Source of the DNA: Psychroflexus curvus
GTDB lineage: Bacteria; Bacteroidota; Bacteroidia; Flavobacteriales; Flavobacteriaceae
NCBI RefSeq assembly: GCF_020164585.1
Contig: NZ_JAIQZF010000002.1
Span: 124,001 to 188,000, forward strand
DNA: 64,000 nucleotides
Direction: 5' to 3'
Shown: positions 1 to 8,956 of the stretch, piece by piece
Layout of the letters: every line of letters starts with the position of its first letter
How positions within the stretch are numbered: position 1 is the first letter of the stretch
The notes under the pieces: generated by a model
The model's database searches: none
What the model saw: the letters and a program-made list of their open reading frames with translations, nothing else
What the model was told of the DNA's origin: nothing
Made by a program: the position numbers and the translations under genes

Positions 1-1
1 A

Positions 2-379
2 AATAGTCTACTGAATGAAGGTAAGGTGAACCTCATTCTTTTTTACAACACATATTGCTTGGGCTGCACAGGAAGAGCCATTCCATTTGCATATGAATTA
101 TCTCAAGATTTTCCTGGATTGAATTTAATTGTCATTCATAGCAATTTCGGAAATCAGTCGTTTTCTAAAAAAGAAATTTTAGACGTTTTTACCACCAAAA
201 CCTCTCCTTTCGACATTTATATCGACCCAAAGGCAAAGGCTTATCATTACTTTGAGTGTGAAGGCACACCGCATTGGATAGTGTTGGATCAAAAACTAAC
301 TAATTACAGGAGTATTTTTGGCTCTCAGGATCAAGCCCAGCAAAGGCTCTGGTATGCTATAGAGTCGCTAAAAGAATAA
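2..379 (+). CDS. Thioredoxin-like (TlpA-type) redox protein, 5' end cut by window
   Basis: The reading frame is open to the first bases of the window. A GTG at 26 could start it, but the residues before it continue a normal protein sequence, so the gene is probably truncated by the window edge. Counting from the GTG, a CLGC active-site motif (Cys11, Cys14) follows a hydrophobic first strand, and a Thr81-Pro82 pair fits the cis-Pro loop of the thioredoxin fold. Proteins of this type reduce or exchange disulfides, usually at or outside the membrane. Any signal peptide would lie outside the window. The substrate is unknown. A strong hairpin follows the stop, so this is probably the last gene of its transcript. 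Confidence 0.7.
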   Translation, partial: NSLLNEGKVNLILFYNTYCLGCTGRAIPFAYELSQDFPGLNLIVIHSNFGNQSFSKKEILDVFTTKTSPFDIYIDPKAKAYHYFECEGTPHWIVLDQKLTNYRSIFGSQDQAQQRLWYAIESLKE

Positions 380-416
380 AAACACTTTTAAGATAGGTGA
401 TGATCCTAATTCAAAC

Positions 417-454
417 AACACGTGCTGAGTGATTAATCACTAACACGTGTTTTT
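417..454 (+). terminator. Intrinsic terminator after the thioredoxin-like gene
   Basis: An outer 8-bp inverted repeat (417-424 with 444-451) encloses a perfect 14-bp palindrome at 428-441, and a T run follows at 450-454. The nested symmetry is compatible with a terminator hairpin. The inner palindrome could also be an operator for the toxin-antitoxin remnant that starts 15 bp downstream. Confidence 0.6.
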
Positions 455-468
455 GTTAAAAACTTATT

Positions 469-721
469 ATGAATGCCAAGCTGACACTCACTATAGAAAA
501 AAGGTTATTGTAACTGCGAAAGCATATGCTATAGACAAAGGGCAAAGTCTTCCTGAAATGGTTGAAAATCACTTCAAATTCGTTATTGTAAGCCGGAAAA
601 AAATTAAAGAAAAGCAACTTTCTCACAAAGTCAGAAAATTAAGAGAAATAGTCAAAACTGATTTAGACATGGACTACAAAAAATTTTAACCGAGGAATTA
701 TCCAAAAAATATGGTGTTTAA
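469..721 (+). pseudogene. Decayed antitoxin gene (DUF6364-like), two frameshifts
   Basis: From the ATG at 469 the first residues (MNAKLTLTIEK) match the start of DUF6364-type antitoxins, but the frame reaches a stop at 511. The rest of the family pattern, an AxxKGQSLPEMVENHFK-like helix and a late DMDYKK segment, continues in another frame. Adding one A to the A6 run at 497-502 joins the first two parts. Adding one A to the A6 run at 678-683 restores a normal end (ILTEELSKKYGV) with a stop at 719-721. The repaired product would be about 84 aa. It would overlap the toxin ATG at 711 by 11 bp, as in type II toxin-antitoxin operons. Family assignment is from recall of the sequence pattern. Two equal one-base losses could in principle be sequencing errors. 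Confidence 0.65.
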
Positions 722-1071
722 ACTGTTTATAAATCCAGGTGTAGTCATTGACTTTTTTACGCATAGAGCCTCATCCAAATACGGCAAGTCAACTTTTTGA
801 ATTGAATGAAAGGGCCAGTGTCGTCTTGCATTTATCTGCGGTAAGCATCAATAATATTTACTACCTAGTCAGGAAGGTTTTAAGGCACAAGACAACAAAA
901 GAAGGAATCGTCCAAGCTTTGAGCAATGAATTTAAAGATTTCGAGGACTCTATACAATATTCATCAGCCTTGAGCATTCAAGATTTAAATTTCCTGAACT
1001 TAATAGAAATACCAGGGATAATAAGCAAGTATTCGGTGGGCAAACTGCGTGTCGATTTTATAGTGGTATAG
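711..1071 (+). pseudogene. Decayed PIN-domain toxin gene
   Basis: An ATG at 711 overlaps the antitoxin remnant and opens with MVFKLFINPGVVIDFF, which aligns with the LDTNVxxDF start of PIN ribonucleases. The catalytic LDTN stretch has become INPG. The frame stops at 798. From about 766 the next frame continues the family pattern: ASQLFEL, then SAVSINNIYYLVRK, then DFEDSIQYSSAL with the acidic residues typical of PIN toxins. A gain of one or loss of two bases near 766 explains the break. After SSAL the expected C-terminal strand is not recognisable in frame, so there is probably a third lesion. The neighbouring antitoxin is also broken, so the module is judged dead. Confidence 0.65.
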
Positions 1072-1099
1072 TTGGTTAATGAATGTACTTTATACTGAA

Positions 1100-1795
1100 C
1101 TATTCCTCATCCTCAAAATTCATTGCTGTCGTATCAAAATTATCTTCAATTTCATGCATTTGTTCAGGGATGATCCCTCTCAAAATCAAAATGATTCCAA
1201 AAATGATTAGTAAAAAACTGATGCCTTTTTTAAAGAGGGTAATGCGTTTGGGGGTGAGTTTCTTATTCAGTTTTTTAGCCAGAAGTATTTTAAAGATATC
1301 GACGACCAGGTAAGTCACGATAATGCTTGTAAAAAAGATAATGAGTCTGGAGCCTTCCATTTCCAGAGAAGGACCAAAAATAATCAGCAAGCCAAGCCAA
1401 AACCCAAGCACGCCAATGTTGATAAAGTTGAGTAAAAAACCTTTAACGATAATCCCAAAAATATCTTTTCGCTTTAGCTTTTGAACTTCAAAATCTGCTT
1501 TGGTATAAGTAGCTCTTTTGGTTTTAATGTAAGCAATAAGACCGTAAATCGTAAGAATACTTCCACCAAAAATAAAAAGAGCAGGATCGTCTTTGATGCT
1601 TCTCAGCAATTGACTGGTACTGAAATAAGCTATAAAAATAAAGACAACATCAGCAACAATAACCCCTAAGTCAAACGCAAGTGCCGCTCTAAACCCCCGC
1701 ATAGCAGCGGTTTCAAGCAAAACAAAAAAGGCAGGCCCCACCATAAAGGCCAAAAAAAAACCCAATGGAATTCCTGAAAGTATATCTTGTAGCAT
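1100..1795 (-). CDS. LysE/RhtB-family exporter
   Basis: The product is a 231-aa inner-membrane protein with about six hydrophobic segments. It opens with the family-typical GIPLGFFLAFMVGPAFFVLLE, a glycine/proline-rich first helix close to the LysE signature. Members export amino acids or related small molecules using the proton gradient; the substrate cannot be read from the sequence. The ATG at 1795 is preferred over a TTG one codon upstream. It lies 50 bp downstream of recJ in the same direction and may be read with it. The C-terminus is acidic (MNFEDEE). Confidence 0.85.
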   Translation of the reverse strand: MLQDILSGIPLGFFLAFMVGPAFFVLLETAAMRGFRAALAFDLGVIVADVVFIFIAYFSTSQLLRSIKDDPALFIFGGSILTIYGLIAYIKTKRATYTKADFEVQKLKRKDIFGIIVKGFLLNFINIGVLGFWLGLLIIFGPSLEMEGSRLIIFFTSIIVTYLVVDIFKILLAKKLNKKLTPKRITLFKKGISFLLIIFGIILILRGIIPEQMHEIEDNFDTTAMNFEDEE

Positions 1796-1846
1796 CAAGT
1801 CTTGTTCTGTTTTTAAGCCAAAGTTAAGGAATTGTAACCAATCAGA

Positions 1847-3532
1847 TTATTTGATGTCCTTTAGATTAAGCTGAAGGCTTATATCTCCATTCCATTCGTT
1901 TTCTTCTATGGTGAAAACAACATCAAAACTTTTGTTCCCTTCTATAAGTTTCTTTTTATCACCTAAGCCAAATCCAATAGCTGTGATGACGATGTCATTC
2001 TGTGTTAAGTTGGCTTTTAAATGAAGGCCCTCTTCGCCTAAAGCTTTTACAAAGCCCGTGGTCGACACATTTCTAGAAACAAAGGTAGGCTTCATGTTAC
2101 TAGGGCCGAAAGGCGCAAATTGCTTCAGGATTCTGATAAACTTTGGAGTGATATCTTTAAATTGAATTTCAGAATCATAAGCAATCTCCGGTATGAGCAA
2201 ATCAGGATTAATACTTGATTTGACCACCTCTTCAAATTTAGTTTTGAACTTTTCAAAGTTACGTTCTTCCAGGGTTAAACCAGCGGCGTATTTATGACCA
2301 CCAAATTGTTCTATAAATTCTGAAGAACTTTCCAGGGCGTCATACACATCAAAGCCTTTAACTGATCTTGCTGAAGCTGCCAGCTTCTCTCCACTTTTTG
2401 TAAATACAAGGGTGGGCCTGTAATAAGTTTCTGTGAGTCGGGAGGCAACGATGCCAATCACTCCTTTATGCCAGTGGGACTGATACACCACTGTGGTAAA
2501 CCGCTCTTCTTCTTTCTGATCTTTTATGAGCTTTAAGGCCTCTTCGGTGATGCTTCGGTCTGCATCTTTTCTGCTGGCGTTATAGAGTTCGATGTCCTGC
2601 GCCAGAGCTTTTACTTTTTCAAGGTTGGTTTCACAAAGCAGTTCGGTGGCAAGCAGCCCATGCTTCATTCGCCCTGCAGCGTTAATTCTTGGACCAATCA
2701 TAAAGACCACATCGGTGATAGTCAGTTCTTTCTTTTTGGTTTGTTCCAAAATCGCTTTAAAAGCAGGTCGTCTTCTTGAGTTGATCAGCTTTAGTCCATA
2801 ATGAGCAAGAATTCTATTTTCTCCCGTGATAGGGACGATATCTGAGCCAATTGCTGTAGCCACAAGATCCAGGTATTTATAAATTTCCCTTTGCGGTTTC
2901 CCTAATTTCATCTGTAGGGCTTGCAGGAGCTTAAAGCCAACACCACACCCGCAAAGCTCATCAAAAGGATAATCGCAGTCCTCTTGTTTTGGATCTAAAA
3001 CAGCTGTCGCCTCGGGGATTTCATCTCCAGGTCTGTGGTGATCACAAATAATAAAATCTATCCCTAGGTCTTTGGCATACTTTACTTTTTCTATGGCCTT
3101 GATGCCACAGTCCAAAGCAATGATGAGATCTATTCCATTTGCTTTGGCATGATCTATTCCCTGGTAAGAAATACCGTAACCTTCTTCGTATCGATCGGGG
3201 ATGTAACTCAATATCTCAAAACTTAGGTTTCTTAAGTACGTACTCATCAAAGCAACACTTGTTGTTCCATCCACATCATAATCTCCAAAAACCATGATTG
3301 GCTTCTCTTCATTGCGTTTTTGAAGAATAAAATCAGTTGCTTCATGCATGCCTTTCATCAAAAAGGGGTCATGCAGTTTTTCTAAGTCTGGTCTGAAAAA
3401 GTCTTTGGCATCTTCAAAGCTTTCGATGCCTCGTTTCACAAGAAGTTCAGCAATAGATTCATACACTCCAATAGATTTCTGAAGATGATTTATTTTGGAA
3501 GCCTCAGCTTTTTCTATTAAAGTCCAGCGCAT
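1847..3532 (-). CDS. recJ: Single-stranded-DNA-specific exonuclease RecJ
   Basis: The 561-aa product has the normal length and order for bacterial RecJ. The DHH phosphoesterase core carries GDYDVDG (residues 83-89) and CDHHRPGD (DHH at 164-166), then a DHHA1 domain with a GxxGIVASR-like segment, GGHKYAAG, and a C-terminal nucleic-acid-binding OB region. RecJ degrades single-stranded DNA 5' to 3' in recombination and mismatch or base-excision repair, using metal ions bound by the DHH acidic and histidine residues. It starts 14 bp after the stop of a RecB-type nuclease gene, so the two repair genes are probably one transcript. Confidence 0.97.
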   Translation of the reverse strand: MRWTLIEKAEASKINHLQKSIGVYESIAELLVKRGIESFEDAKDFFRPDLEKLHDPFLMKGMHEATDFILQKRNEEKPIMVFGDYDVDGTTSVALMSTYLRNLSFEILSYIPDRYEEGYGISYQGIDHAKANGIDLIIALDCGIKAIEKVKYAKDLGIDFIICDHHRPGDEIPEATAVLDPKQEDCDYPFDELCGCGVGFKLLQALQMKLGKPQREIYKYLDLVATAIGSDIVPITGENRILAHYGLKLINSRRRPAFKAILEQTKKKELTITDVVFMIGPRINAAGRMKHGLLATELLCETNLEKVKALAQDIELYNASRKDADRSITEEALKLIKDQKEEERFTTVVYQSHWHKGVIGIVASRLTETYYRPTLVFTKSGEKLAASARSVKGFDVYDALESSSEFIEQFGGHKYAAGLTLEERNFEKFKTKFEEVVKSSINPDLLIPEIAYDSEIQFKDITPKFIRILKQFAPFGPSNMKPTFVSRNVSTTGFVKALGEEGLHLKANLTQNDIVITAIGFGLGDKKKLIEGNKSFDVVFTIEENEWNGDISLQLNLKDIK

Positions 3533-3546
3533 ACAGTCGTCTTGCT

Positions 3547-6246
3547 TTAAACAGGTTTCTCCGTAAAAGGAATTTCTGAATTTAATATTTCCAAAATTAA
3601 AGCTTCTAATTCAATTTTGAATTCTCCAACCAGCTCTTTTAAGTTGTTTTCTGACTTTGGAACTCCACATTTCATGAAACCAGATTTTAAATTTTTGAAT
3701 GAAATGATGCCTGTTTCTCCATGTTCTCCCAAACTGTCCTCCTTGAGAAGAGCATAAAATAAGACCTGAAATGCTTTGGAATACTGATAGTCTTCAGTAA
3801 AGTCTTGCCATTCTTCTGGAATTTTGAGTTGGTTTAAGTCTACTTTACCGGTTTTGTAATCTATTATTCTTAGTTGATCGTTTAGTAAATCCACCCGATC
3901 CACAGTTCCCTTTAGTTTAACTTTGAAATCTAATCCTTCCACCTCCAGGTATTTTTCATCTTTTTTTTCTAATTCGATAATTTTTAAGGCATGGTCTTTT
4001 ACCAGGTTTTTCTCAAGAATTAGAAAACGTTTGACTTGCTGTTTGGCAATTTCAAAATCGATTAAATTTCTTCCGTGCCGTAAAGCTTCTTCCTGAAATC
4101 TTTCTTCAAAAAGCAAGGTCATGGTTTTAGGGTAAGACTTGAGCATGTGATCAAGGTCAGCTTCATTAAGGAGTTTACCTTTGAAATTTCTGTATAAAAG
4201 ATCTAAGCAGTCATGAATGACAGTTCCCAGAGTTTTGTAAGAAATATCCTCTTCTATTTCATCAACTTCCTGCAATTTTAAAACATACCGGTGGTAAAAA
4301 TCAATTGGATTTCTGATGTAAGTAGTCAGGGCTGAAGGGGAAATTCCGTTGGCAAATAACGATTTCAGCTGAGTCATCATTTCAGGGGTTTTGTCGACAA
4401 CTTCGAGCGAGGTTTTGTTATGACCGGTGTTTGCCGAAACCGCATAATTGGTAATGGAATGCAGAGGCGTCTTAAAAGTTTCCAGCTGAGTTAAAAACCT
4501 GCTCTTTTCGGCTTTTTCTATACCAGAAGTAGAATTGTTATAGATAAAATGACAGCGTTTAGCTCGTTGTATCAGCCTAAAAAAATGATAGGCGTAAACA
4601 GCGTCTTTCTCCTTATAAGTAGGAAGTTTGTAGGCTTTCTTTAAGTCGAAGGGGATAAAGCTATTCTGGGATTTACCTGAAGGTAAAATCCCTTCATTGA
4701 CCGACGTGATGATGATGCTTTCAAAGTCCAGAGCCCTTGTTTCAAGCATTCCCATAATCTGTAAACCTTTGTAAGGCGAGCCTTCAAAATCTAGAGTTTC
4801 AGACGATAAGATGTCCAGATAAATTTGATGGAATACCTTAAACTCTTTAATCAATTCCGTTTTGGATAGCAAATTTTTCAGCTTGATGAACAGCTTTTTA
4901 AAACCATATAAATATTCAAGAGAAAGCTTTTCTTCCTGAAAATGTGGCTTCAGTAATTCAATAATTTCCAGGCATTTAATCAGAAATTCGTTTACTGATG
5001 AATTTGTATTGTTTAAGCTTAGTTTTAATATAGTCAGTAAAGAGCCATCTAATCGATTCCACTTTTTGAAAAAAGCTTCTTTGGATTGAAAGACAATGTT
5101 ATTGTCATTCAAATCTTTACGAATCAAAAACAGTTCTTCCTGATAAGCTTTCTTTAAGATGGGGTGCTCAATCAGTTCAAATAGGATTTTATAATGTAAC
5201 TCTTCTTGGTTCAAAGACCTTATTTTGAAAAGGGTGTCAAATAAGGAAGACAGATTGGTGCTGCTTAGAGGTAAGCCCATTGTAACATTGACCTCGTTTA
5301 TATTTTCGGGCAGAGAATTGAGGATGGGCTGGAGGAGGCTTTCGTCGCCAAGGATCAGGGCTGTTTTTTGAAGCTCGTCCCGGGGCATTTCAGAAAGAAG
5401 GTCACCTACGAGTTTTGCCTGGCCAATCTGTTTTGAAACTCCGTAAAATCTTATGTTTTTTCTATCGGTATAGGTAGTTGTTGTTGCTTTTAAAGCAGAA
5501 TTGGAATGAATAGACCAATTTTTGGAATAATTTCTCATAAACATTCCAGCAGAATGCTCTTCCAAAAGATAGCTGTCTATATCCCAAAAGATTTCACCTC
5601 TTTGTTGTCTTACAATGTATTGAAAGATGTTTTCCTCACAGGTGTTGAGCGCATTAAAACCAATAAAGTAAAACTGGCTGTCGTTGGAATTGGTGAATTT
5701 TTCAAGATTAGAAACAGCCTCCTGATAAGCCATTCCTTGATAAGCTCTGTTCTCAGACTTGAGTTTTGCCTTTAACTCATGATAGTATTTGGGTAAGCTT
5801 TCCCAAAATTCAATATAGTTTTTGACCAGCTCTGTTTTAATATCAGATTTTGACCAATGCTCTAAATCTTTTATAGCTTTCAGATTTCCAAAAAACTGAT
5901 CAGCGTTGATTTGATACCGATCTATTTCATTAAAATCCTGAATAATAGATTGTCCCCAGTTGTAAACCTGATGAAGGGGTTCCTGTTTATTTGGATTTGT
6001 ATGTTCCTGATAAACTTCATAGAACTGAAAGATGGTTTCTAAATTAGTGATAAGCTTAACCTCTGAAACCGTTTCTATAAATTCCTCGATGCTTTGTATA
6101 GGTGGAGCCAGAAAACTCTGGGTTTGAGTTTGAAAGAGTTCTTTTGAAAAAGCTTGTGCTGCTCTTCGGCTTGGGAGAACAAAATGACTTCGGTTAAGGT
6201 CTTTGGCCTCTAATTTTGAAACGACATCGGTTATAAAACTTTCCAT
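3547..6246 (-). CDS. PD-(D/E)XK nuclease family protein (AddB/RecB-nuclease-like)
   Basis: The product is an 899-aa cytoplasmic protein of the AddB-like class. It has a degenerate helicase-like N-terminal and middle part without a clear Walker A motif. The C-terminal RecB-type nuclease carries VDRVDLL and IIDYKTGKVD, whose Asp and Lys are the metal-binding and catalytic residues. By family, it pairs with an AddA-type helicase to process double-strand breaks; a candidate partner lies at 8957-12103. It follows a terminator hairpin and precedes recJ by 14 bp. A [4Fe-4S] cysteine set like that of Bacillus AddB was not found. Confidence 0.85.
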   Translation of the reverse strand: MESFITDVVSKLEAKDLNRSHFVLPSRRAAQAFSKELFQTQTQSFLAPPIQSIEEFIETVSEVKLITNLETIFQFYEVYQEHTNPNKQEPLHQVYNWGQSIIQDFNEIDRYQINADQFFGNLKAIKDLEHWSKSDIKTELVKNYIEFWESLPKYYHELKAKLKSENRAYQGMAYQEAVSNLEKFTNSNDSQFYFIGFNALNTCEENIFQYIVRQQRGEIFWDIDSYLLEEHSAGMFMRNYSKNWSIHSNSALKATTTTYTDRKNIRFYGVSKQIGQAKLVGDLLSEMPRDELQKTALILGDESLLQPILNSLPENINEVNVTMGLPLSSTNLSSLFDTLFKIRSLNQEELHYKILFELIEHPILKKAYQEELFLIRKDLNDNNIVFQSKEAFFKKWNRLDGSLLTILKLSLNNTNSSVNEFLIKCLEIIELLKPHFQEEKLSLEYLYGFKKLFIKLKNLLSKTELIKEFKVFHQIYLDILSSETLDFEGSPYKGLQIMGMLETRALDFESIIITSVNEGILPSGKSQNSFIPFDLKKAYKLPTYKEKDAVYAYHFFRLIQRAKRCHFIYNNSTSGIEKAEKSRFLTQLETFKTPLHSITNYAVSANTGHNKTSLEVVDKTPEMMTQLKSLFANGISPSALTTYIRNPIDFYHRYVLKLQEVDEIEEDISYKTLGTVIHDCLDLLYRNFKGKLLNEADLDHMLKSYPKTMTLLFEERFQEEALRHGRNLIDFEIAKQQVKRFLILEKNLVKDHALKIIELEKKDEKYLEVEGLDFKVKLKGTVDRVDLLNDQLRIIDYKTGKVDLNQLKIPEEWQDFTEDYQYSKAFQVLFYALLKEDSLGEHGETGIISFKNLKSGFMKCGVPKSENNLKELVGEFKIELEALILEILNSEIPFTEKPV

Positions 6247-6259
6247 AGGTAAAAATAAA

Positions 6260-6284
6260 AAAACACCCCAAGCTGGGGTGTTTT
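6260..6284 (-). terminator. Intrinsic terminator between ompA-like and AddB-like genes
   Basis: A perfect inverted repeat (6260-6270 with 6274-6284) has a 4-bp GC core, a 3-nt loop and A/T tracts on both sides. It lies just past the stop of the OmpA gene on the minus strand and 14 bp before the next start codon. The downstream gene therefore needs either read-through or a promoter inside this short space. Confidence 0.8.
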
Positions 6285-6307
6285 AAAAACTTATATTTTG
6301 AAATAGA

Positions 6308-7678
6308 TTACTTTTTCAGGTTAATTTCAACTCTTCTGTTTTTTGCTCTGCCAGAACTAGTGTTGTTACTGGCAACAGGTTTAGTCTCTCCATATCCAGC
6401 AGATGATAATCTAAATTCATCTACACCATTTTCGACCAAGAAAGATTTTACAGAAAGCGCTCTAGCTTCAGAAAGTCTCATATTATTCTCAGCGCTTCCT
6501 ACTTCGTCAGTATGTCCTTCAATAGTAAATTTAGCATTAGGGTATCGTTCTAAAATAGCGATAATTGCTTCTAAGGCATCTCCAGAATCTTCAGAAATGC
6601 TTGTTTTGCCAGTACCGAAATTGATTGTTTTTGCATACTCATTCAATTCTCTTTGAACGTCTTCAGTTACTTCAGGGCAGCCATTGTTAACCACTGTTCC
6701 TGCCATATCCGGACACATATCATCTTTGTCCAACACGCCATCACTATCAGAGTCCGGGTAAGGACATCCGTCATTTGCTTTTGGGCCTGCCTGGCTTGGG
6801 CAGCTATCGTCCTTATTTGCGATTCCGTCATTATCAGCATCTGGACAACCGTTTAACGCTTTAGTTCCAGCTTCATTAGGGCATTCATCTTTTGGATCTG
6901 CAACGCCGTCACCATCGGTATCCGGGCAACCGTTAAATTCTAAAAGTCCTGCAGTATCAGGACACTCATCTTCATTATCAATAATGCCATCACCGTCAGA
7001 GTCAGGACATCCATTAAATTCTGCTAATCCTGGAGTATTAGGGCATTTGTCATTTTTATCATAAACACCATCACCATCGGTATCAGTTCCTCCATAAGAA
7101 AGGGTAAGACCAGCTGAATGTTGGAAGTAGTCATAGGTGTCATTTTCAAAGGCTGTTCTAAAAGATGATTTAATCGTAAATGCAACATTATCATTAAACC
7201 AGAAATTCACACCTAAATCAGTATCAAAAGTTGCACCTCCATTACTGTCCAGCCAATAATAACCAGCACCAACTCCTAAGAAAGGATCGATAACCTGAGC
7301 TTTAAGAATAGTTTTAAAATTATAGTCAACTCCAGCTCCAAGATTGTAAAAACCCAAATCATCAGCAGAAACACTTCCTAATTGATCAATTTGGTTAAAA
7401 GAACCGTTTATTTTTGCCGAAAAACCATCTCCAACATATCGTTTTACTTCAATATAAGATACAGATGGAACGAAGTTCCAATAATCCTTTGCGTTGAAGT
7501 ATTTGTCAAATACTTCACCACTACCTATAACGCCAGAGACATCATCGTTGCCTGCAGCATAAAAATCTACAGCATTTGTACCAATTACAATTGCCCATGG
7601 ATTATTTTCATCTTGTGCTTGTGTACTTACAACACTCAGTGTGAGCGCTAGTAATAATAAAAGTTTGTTTAATTTCAT
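6308..7678 (-). CDS. OmpA-family outer-membrane protein with thrombospondin type 3 repeats
   Basis: The 456-aa product begins with a clear signal peptide ending at TQA-Q. An eight-strand-type beta-barrel region follows to about residue 200. Then come about five calcium-binding thrombospondin type 3 repeats of the form DxDGDGVxDxxDxCP. A C-terminal OmpA peptidoglycan-binding domain carries TIEGHTDEVGSAENN and LSEARA. The architecture links the outer membrane to peptidoglycan through a stiff calcium-dependent rod and is very common in Flavobacteria. A -7 promoter box lies 27-34 bp upstream. A terminator follows. Confidence 0.93.
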   Translation of the reverse strand: MKLNKLLLLLALTLSVVSTQAQDENNPWAIVIGTNAVDFYAAGNDDVSGVIGSGEVFDKYFNAKDYWNFVPSVSYIEVKRYVGDGFSAKINGSFNQIDQLGSVSADDLGFYNLGAGVDYNFKTILKAQVIDPFLGVGAGYYWLDSNGGATFDTDLGVNFWFNDNVAFTIKSSFRTAFENDTYDYFQHSAGLTLSYGGTDTDGDGVYDKNDKCPNTPGLAEFNGCPDSDGDGIIDNEDECPDTAGLLEFNGCPDTDGDGVADPKDECPNEAGTKALNGCPDADNDGIANKDDSCPSQAGPKANDGCPYPDSDSDGVLDKDDMCPDMAGTVVNNGCPEVTEDVQRELNEYAKTINFGTGKTSISEDSGDALEAIIAILERYPNAKFTIEGHTDEVGSAENNMRLSEARALSVKSFLVENGVDEFRLSSAGYGETKPVASNNTSSGRAKNRRVEINLKK

Positions 7679-7704
7679 GTATTTATTTTTAAGTTATGTT
7701 AAAG

Positions 7705-7712
7705 CAAATGTA
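7705..7712 (-). promoter_or_regulatory. Bacteroidota -7 promoter box for the OmpA gene
   Basis: On the minus strand the sequence reads TACATTTG, a full match to the Bacteroidota -7 consensus TAnnTTTG. It lies 27 bp before the start codon. No clear TTG was found at the -33 distance. Confidence 0.55.
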
Positions 7713-7733
7713 TAATTAATATCATTAATTAAG

Positions 7734-8936
7734 TTAACTTTCAATAATTTTTAAGTCTTTTCCTACCTTGATAAAAGCCTGGATTGCTTTATCTAAGTGA
7801 GACTGGTCGTGTGCTGCAGATAATTGTACCCGTATTCTTGCTTTGCCTTTTGGAACTACGGGGTAGAAAAAACCAATAACGTAGATACCCTCTTCAAGAA
7901 GCATTGAAGCCATTTCTTGAGATAGTTTAGCGTCATGTAACATAACTGGAACTATCGCAGATTCACCATCTATAATATCAAAACCAGCTTCTTTGATGTG
8001 TTTTTTAAAATAAGCTGTGTTTTCTGTCAGCTTTTTTCTTAAAGTATCGTCATTTTTTAAAATATCAAATACTTTCAATGAGGCGCCAACTATAGAGGGA
8101 GCTAATGAATTTGAGAACAAATAAGGTCTGGATCTTTGTCTCAACAGGTCGATTATCTCTTTTTTACCGGTGGTGTAACCACCCATTGCTCCACCAAGGG
8201 CTTTACCCAATGTACCAGTGATGATATCAATTCTGTCCAAAACTCCTTTTTCTTCCAAAGTACCAATCCCTTTATCACCAATAAAGCCTGTAGCATGACA
8301 TTCGTCTATCATAACCAAAGCTTCATAATCATCAGCTAAATCACAAATATCATCTAGTGGCGCAACCAGGCCATCCATAGAGAACACACCATCTGTCACT
8401 ATCAGAATGTGCCTGGCTCCATCTTCTCGTGCTTGTTTCAACTGAGTTTCAAGATCATTCATATCCCCATTTTGATATCTGTATCTGGCTGCTTTACACA
8501 ATCTTACACCATCAATCACAGAAGCATGATTAAGGGAATCTGATACAATAGCATCTTCTTTGGTAAGCAAAGGTTCAAACACTCCTCCATTAGCATCAAA
8601 ACAGGCAGCATAGAGAATTGTGTCTTCGGTGCTGTAAAAGTTAGCAATCTCCTGTTCCAGTTGCTTATGGATGTCTTGAGTACCACAGATAAACCTTACA
8701 CTAGACATACCAAATCCGTGACTATCCAAAGTGTCTTTGGCAGCTTTTACCACGTCTGGATGAGAGGACAGACCTAAGTAATTATTGGAACAAAAATTTA
8801 AAACTTTTTCTCCGGAATCTAAAGTGATTTCAGCTCCTTGAGGCGAGGTGATAATGCGCTCCTTTTTATATAGCCCATCGTCTTTTATACTTTGAAGTTC
8901 TTCCGATAGCTGTTTTTGAAATTTATTTGAGTACAT
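7734..8936 (-). CDS. kbl: Glycine C-acetyltransferase (2-amino-3-ketobutyrate CoA ligase)
   Basis: The 400-aa protein is a PLP-dependent alpha-oxoamine synthase. It carries [10 protein letters not shown] near the N-terminus, [10 protein letters not shown], and the Schiff-base lysine in [13 protein letters not shown]. Kbl cleaves 2-amino-3-oxobutyrate with CoA to glycine and acetyl-CoA in threonine breakdown. Paralogues such as 8-amino-7-oxononanoate synthase and serine palmitoyltransferase share the fold, but the length and N-terminal pattern fit Kbl best. The ATG at 8936 was chosen over a TTG 18 bp upstream. The gene begins 20 bp after the AddA-like helicase gene. No threonine dehydrogenase gene is in the window. 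Confidence 0.93.
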   Translation of the reverse strand: MYSNKFQKQLSEELQSIKDDGLYKKERIITSPQGAEITLDSGEKVLNFCSNNYLGLSSHPDVVKAAKDTLDSHGFGMSSVRFICGTQDIHKQLEQEIANFYSTEDTILYAACFDANGGVFEPLLTKEDAIVSDSLNHASVIDGVRLCKAARYRYQNGDMNDLETQLKQAREDGARHILIVTDGVFSMDGLVAPLDDICDLADDYEALVMIDECHATGFIGDKGIGTLEEKGVLDRIDIITGTLGKALGGAMGGYTTGKKEIIDLLRQRSRPYLFSNSLAPSIVGASLKVFDILKNDDTLRKKLTENTAYFKKHIKEAGFDIIDGESAIVPVMLHDAKLSQEMASMLLEEGIYVIGFFYPVVPKGKARIRVQLSAAHDQSHLDKAIQAFIKVGKDLKIIES

Positions 8937-8956
8937 ATATTTTGTTTTTTGCAAAT

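Noticed and set aside
497-683. Programmed ribosomal frameshifting at the A6 runs of the antitoxin
   Set aside because: Two separate shifts would be needed in an 84-aa protein, and the neighbouring toxin shows clear decay, so pseudogene is simpler.
1083-1313. Plus-strand reading frame over the LysE gene
   Set aside because: It lies antisense to a well-supported membrane protein and has no family pattern.
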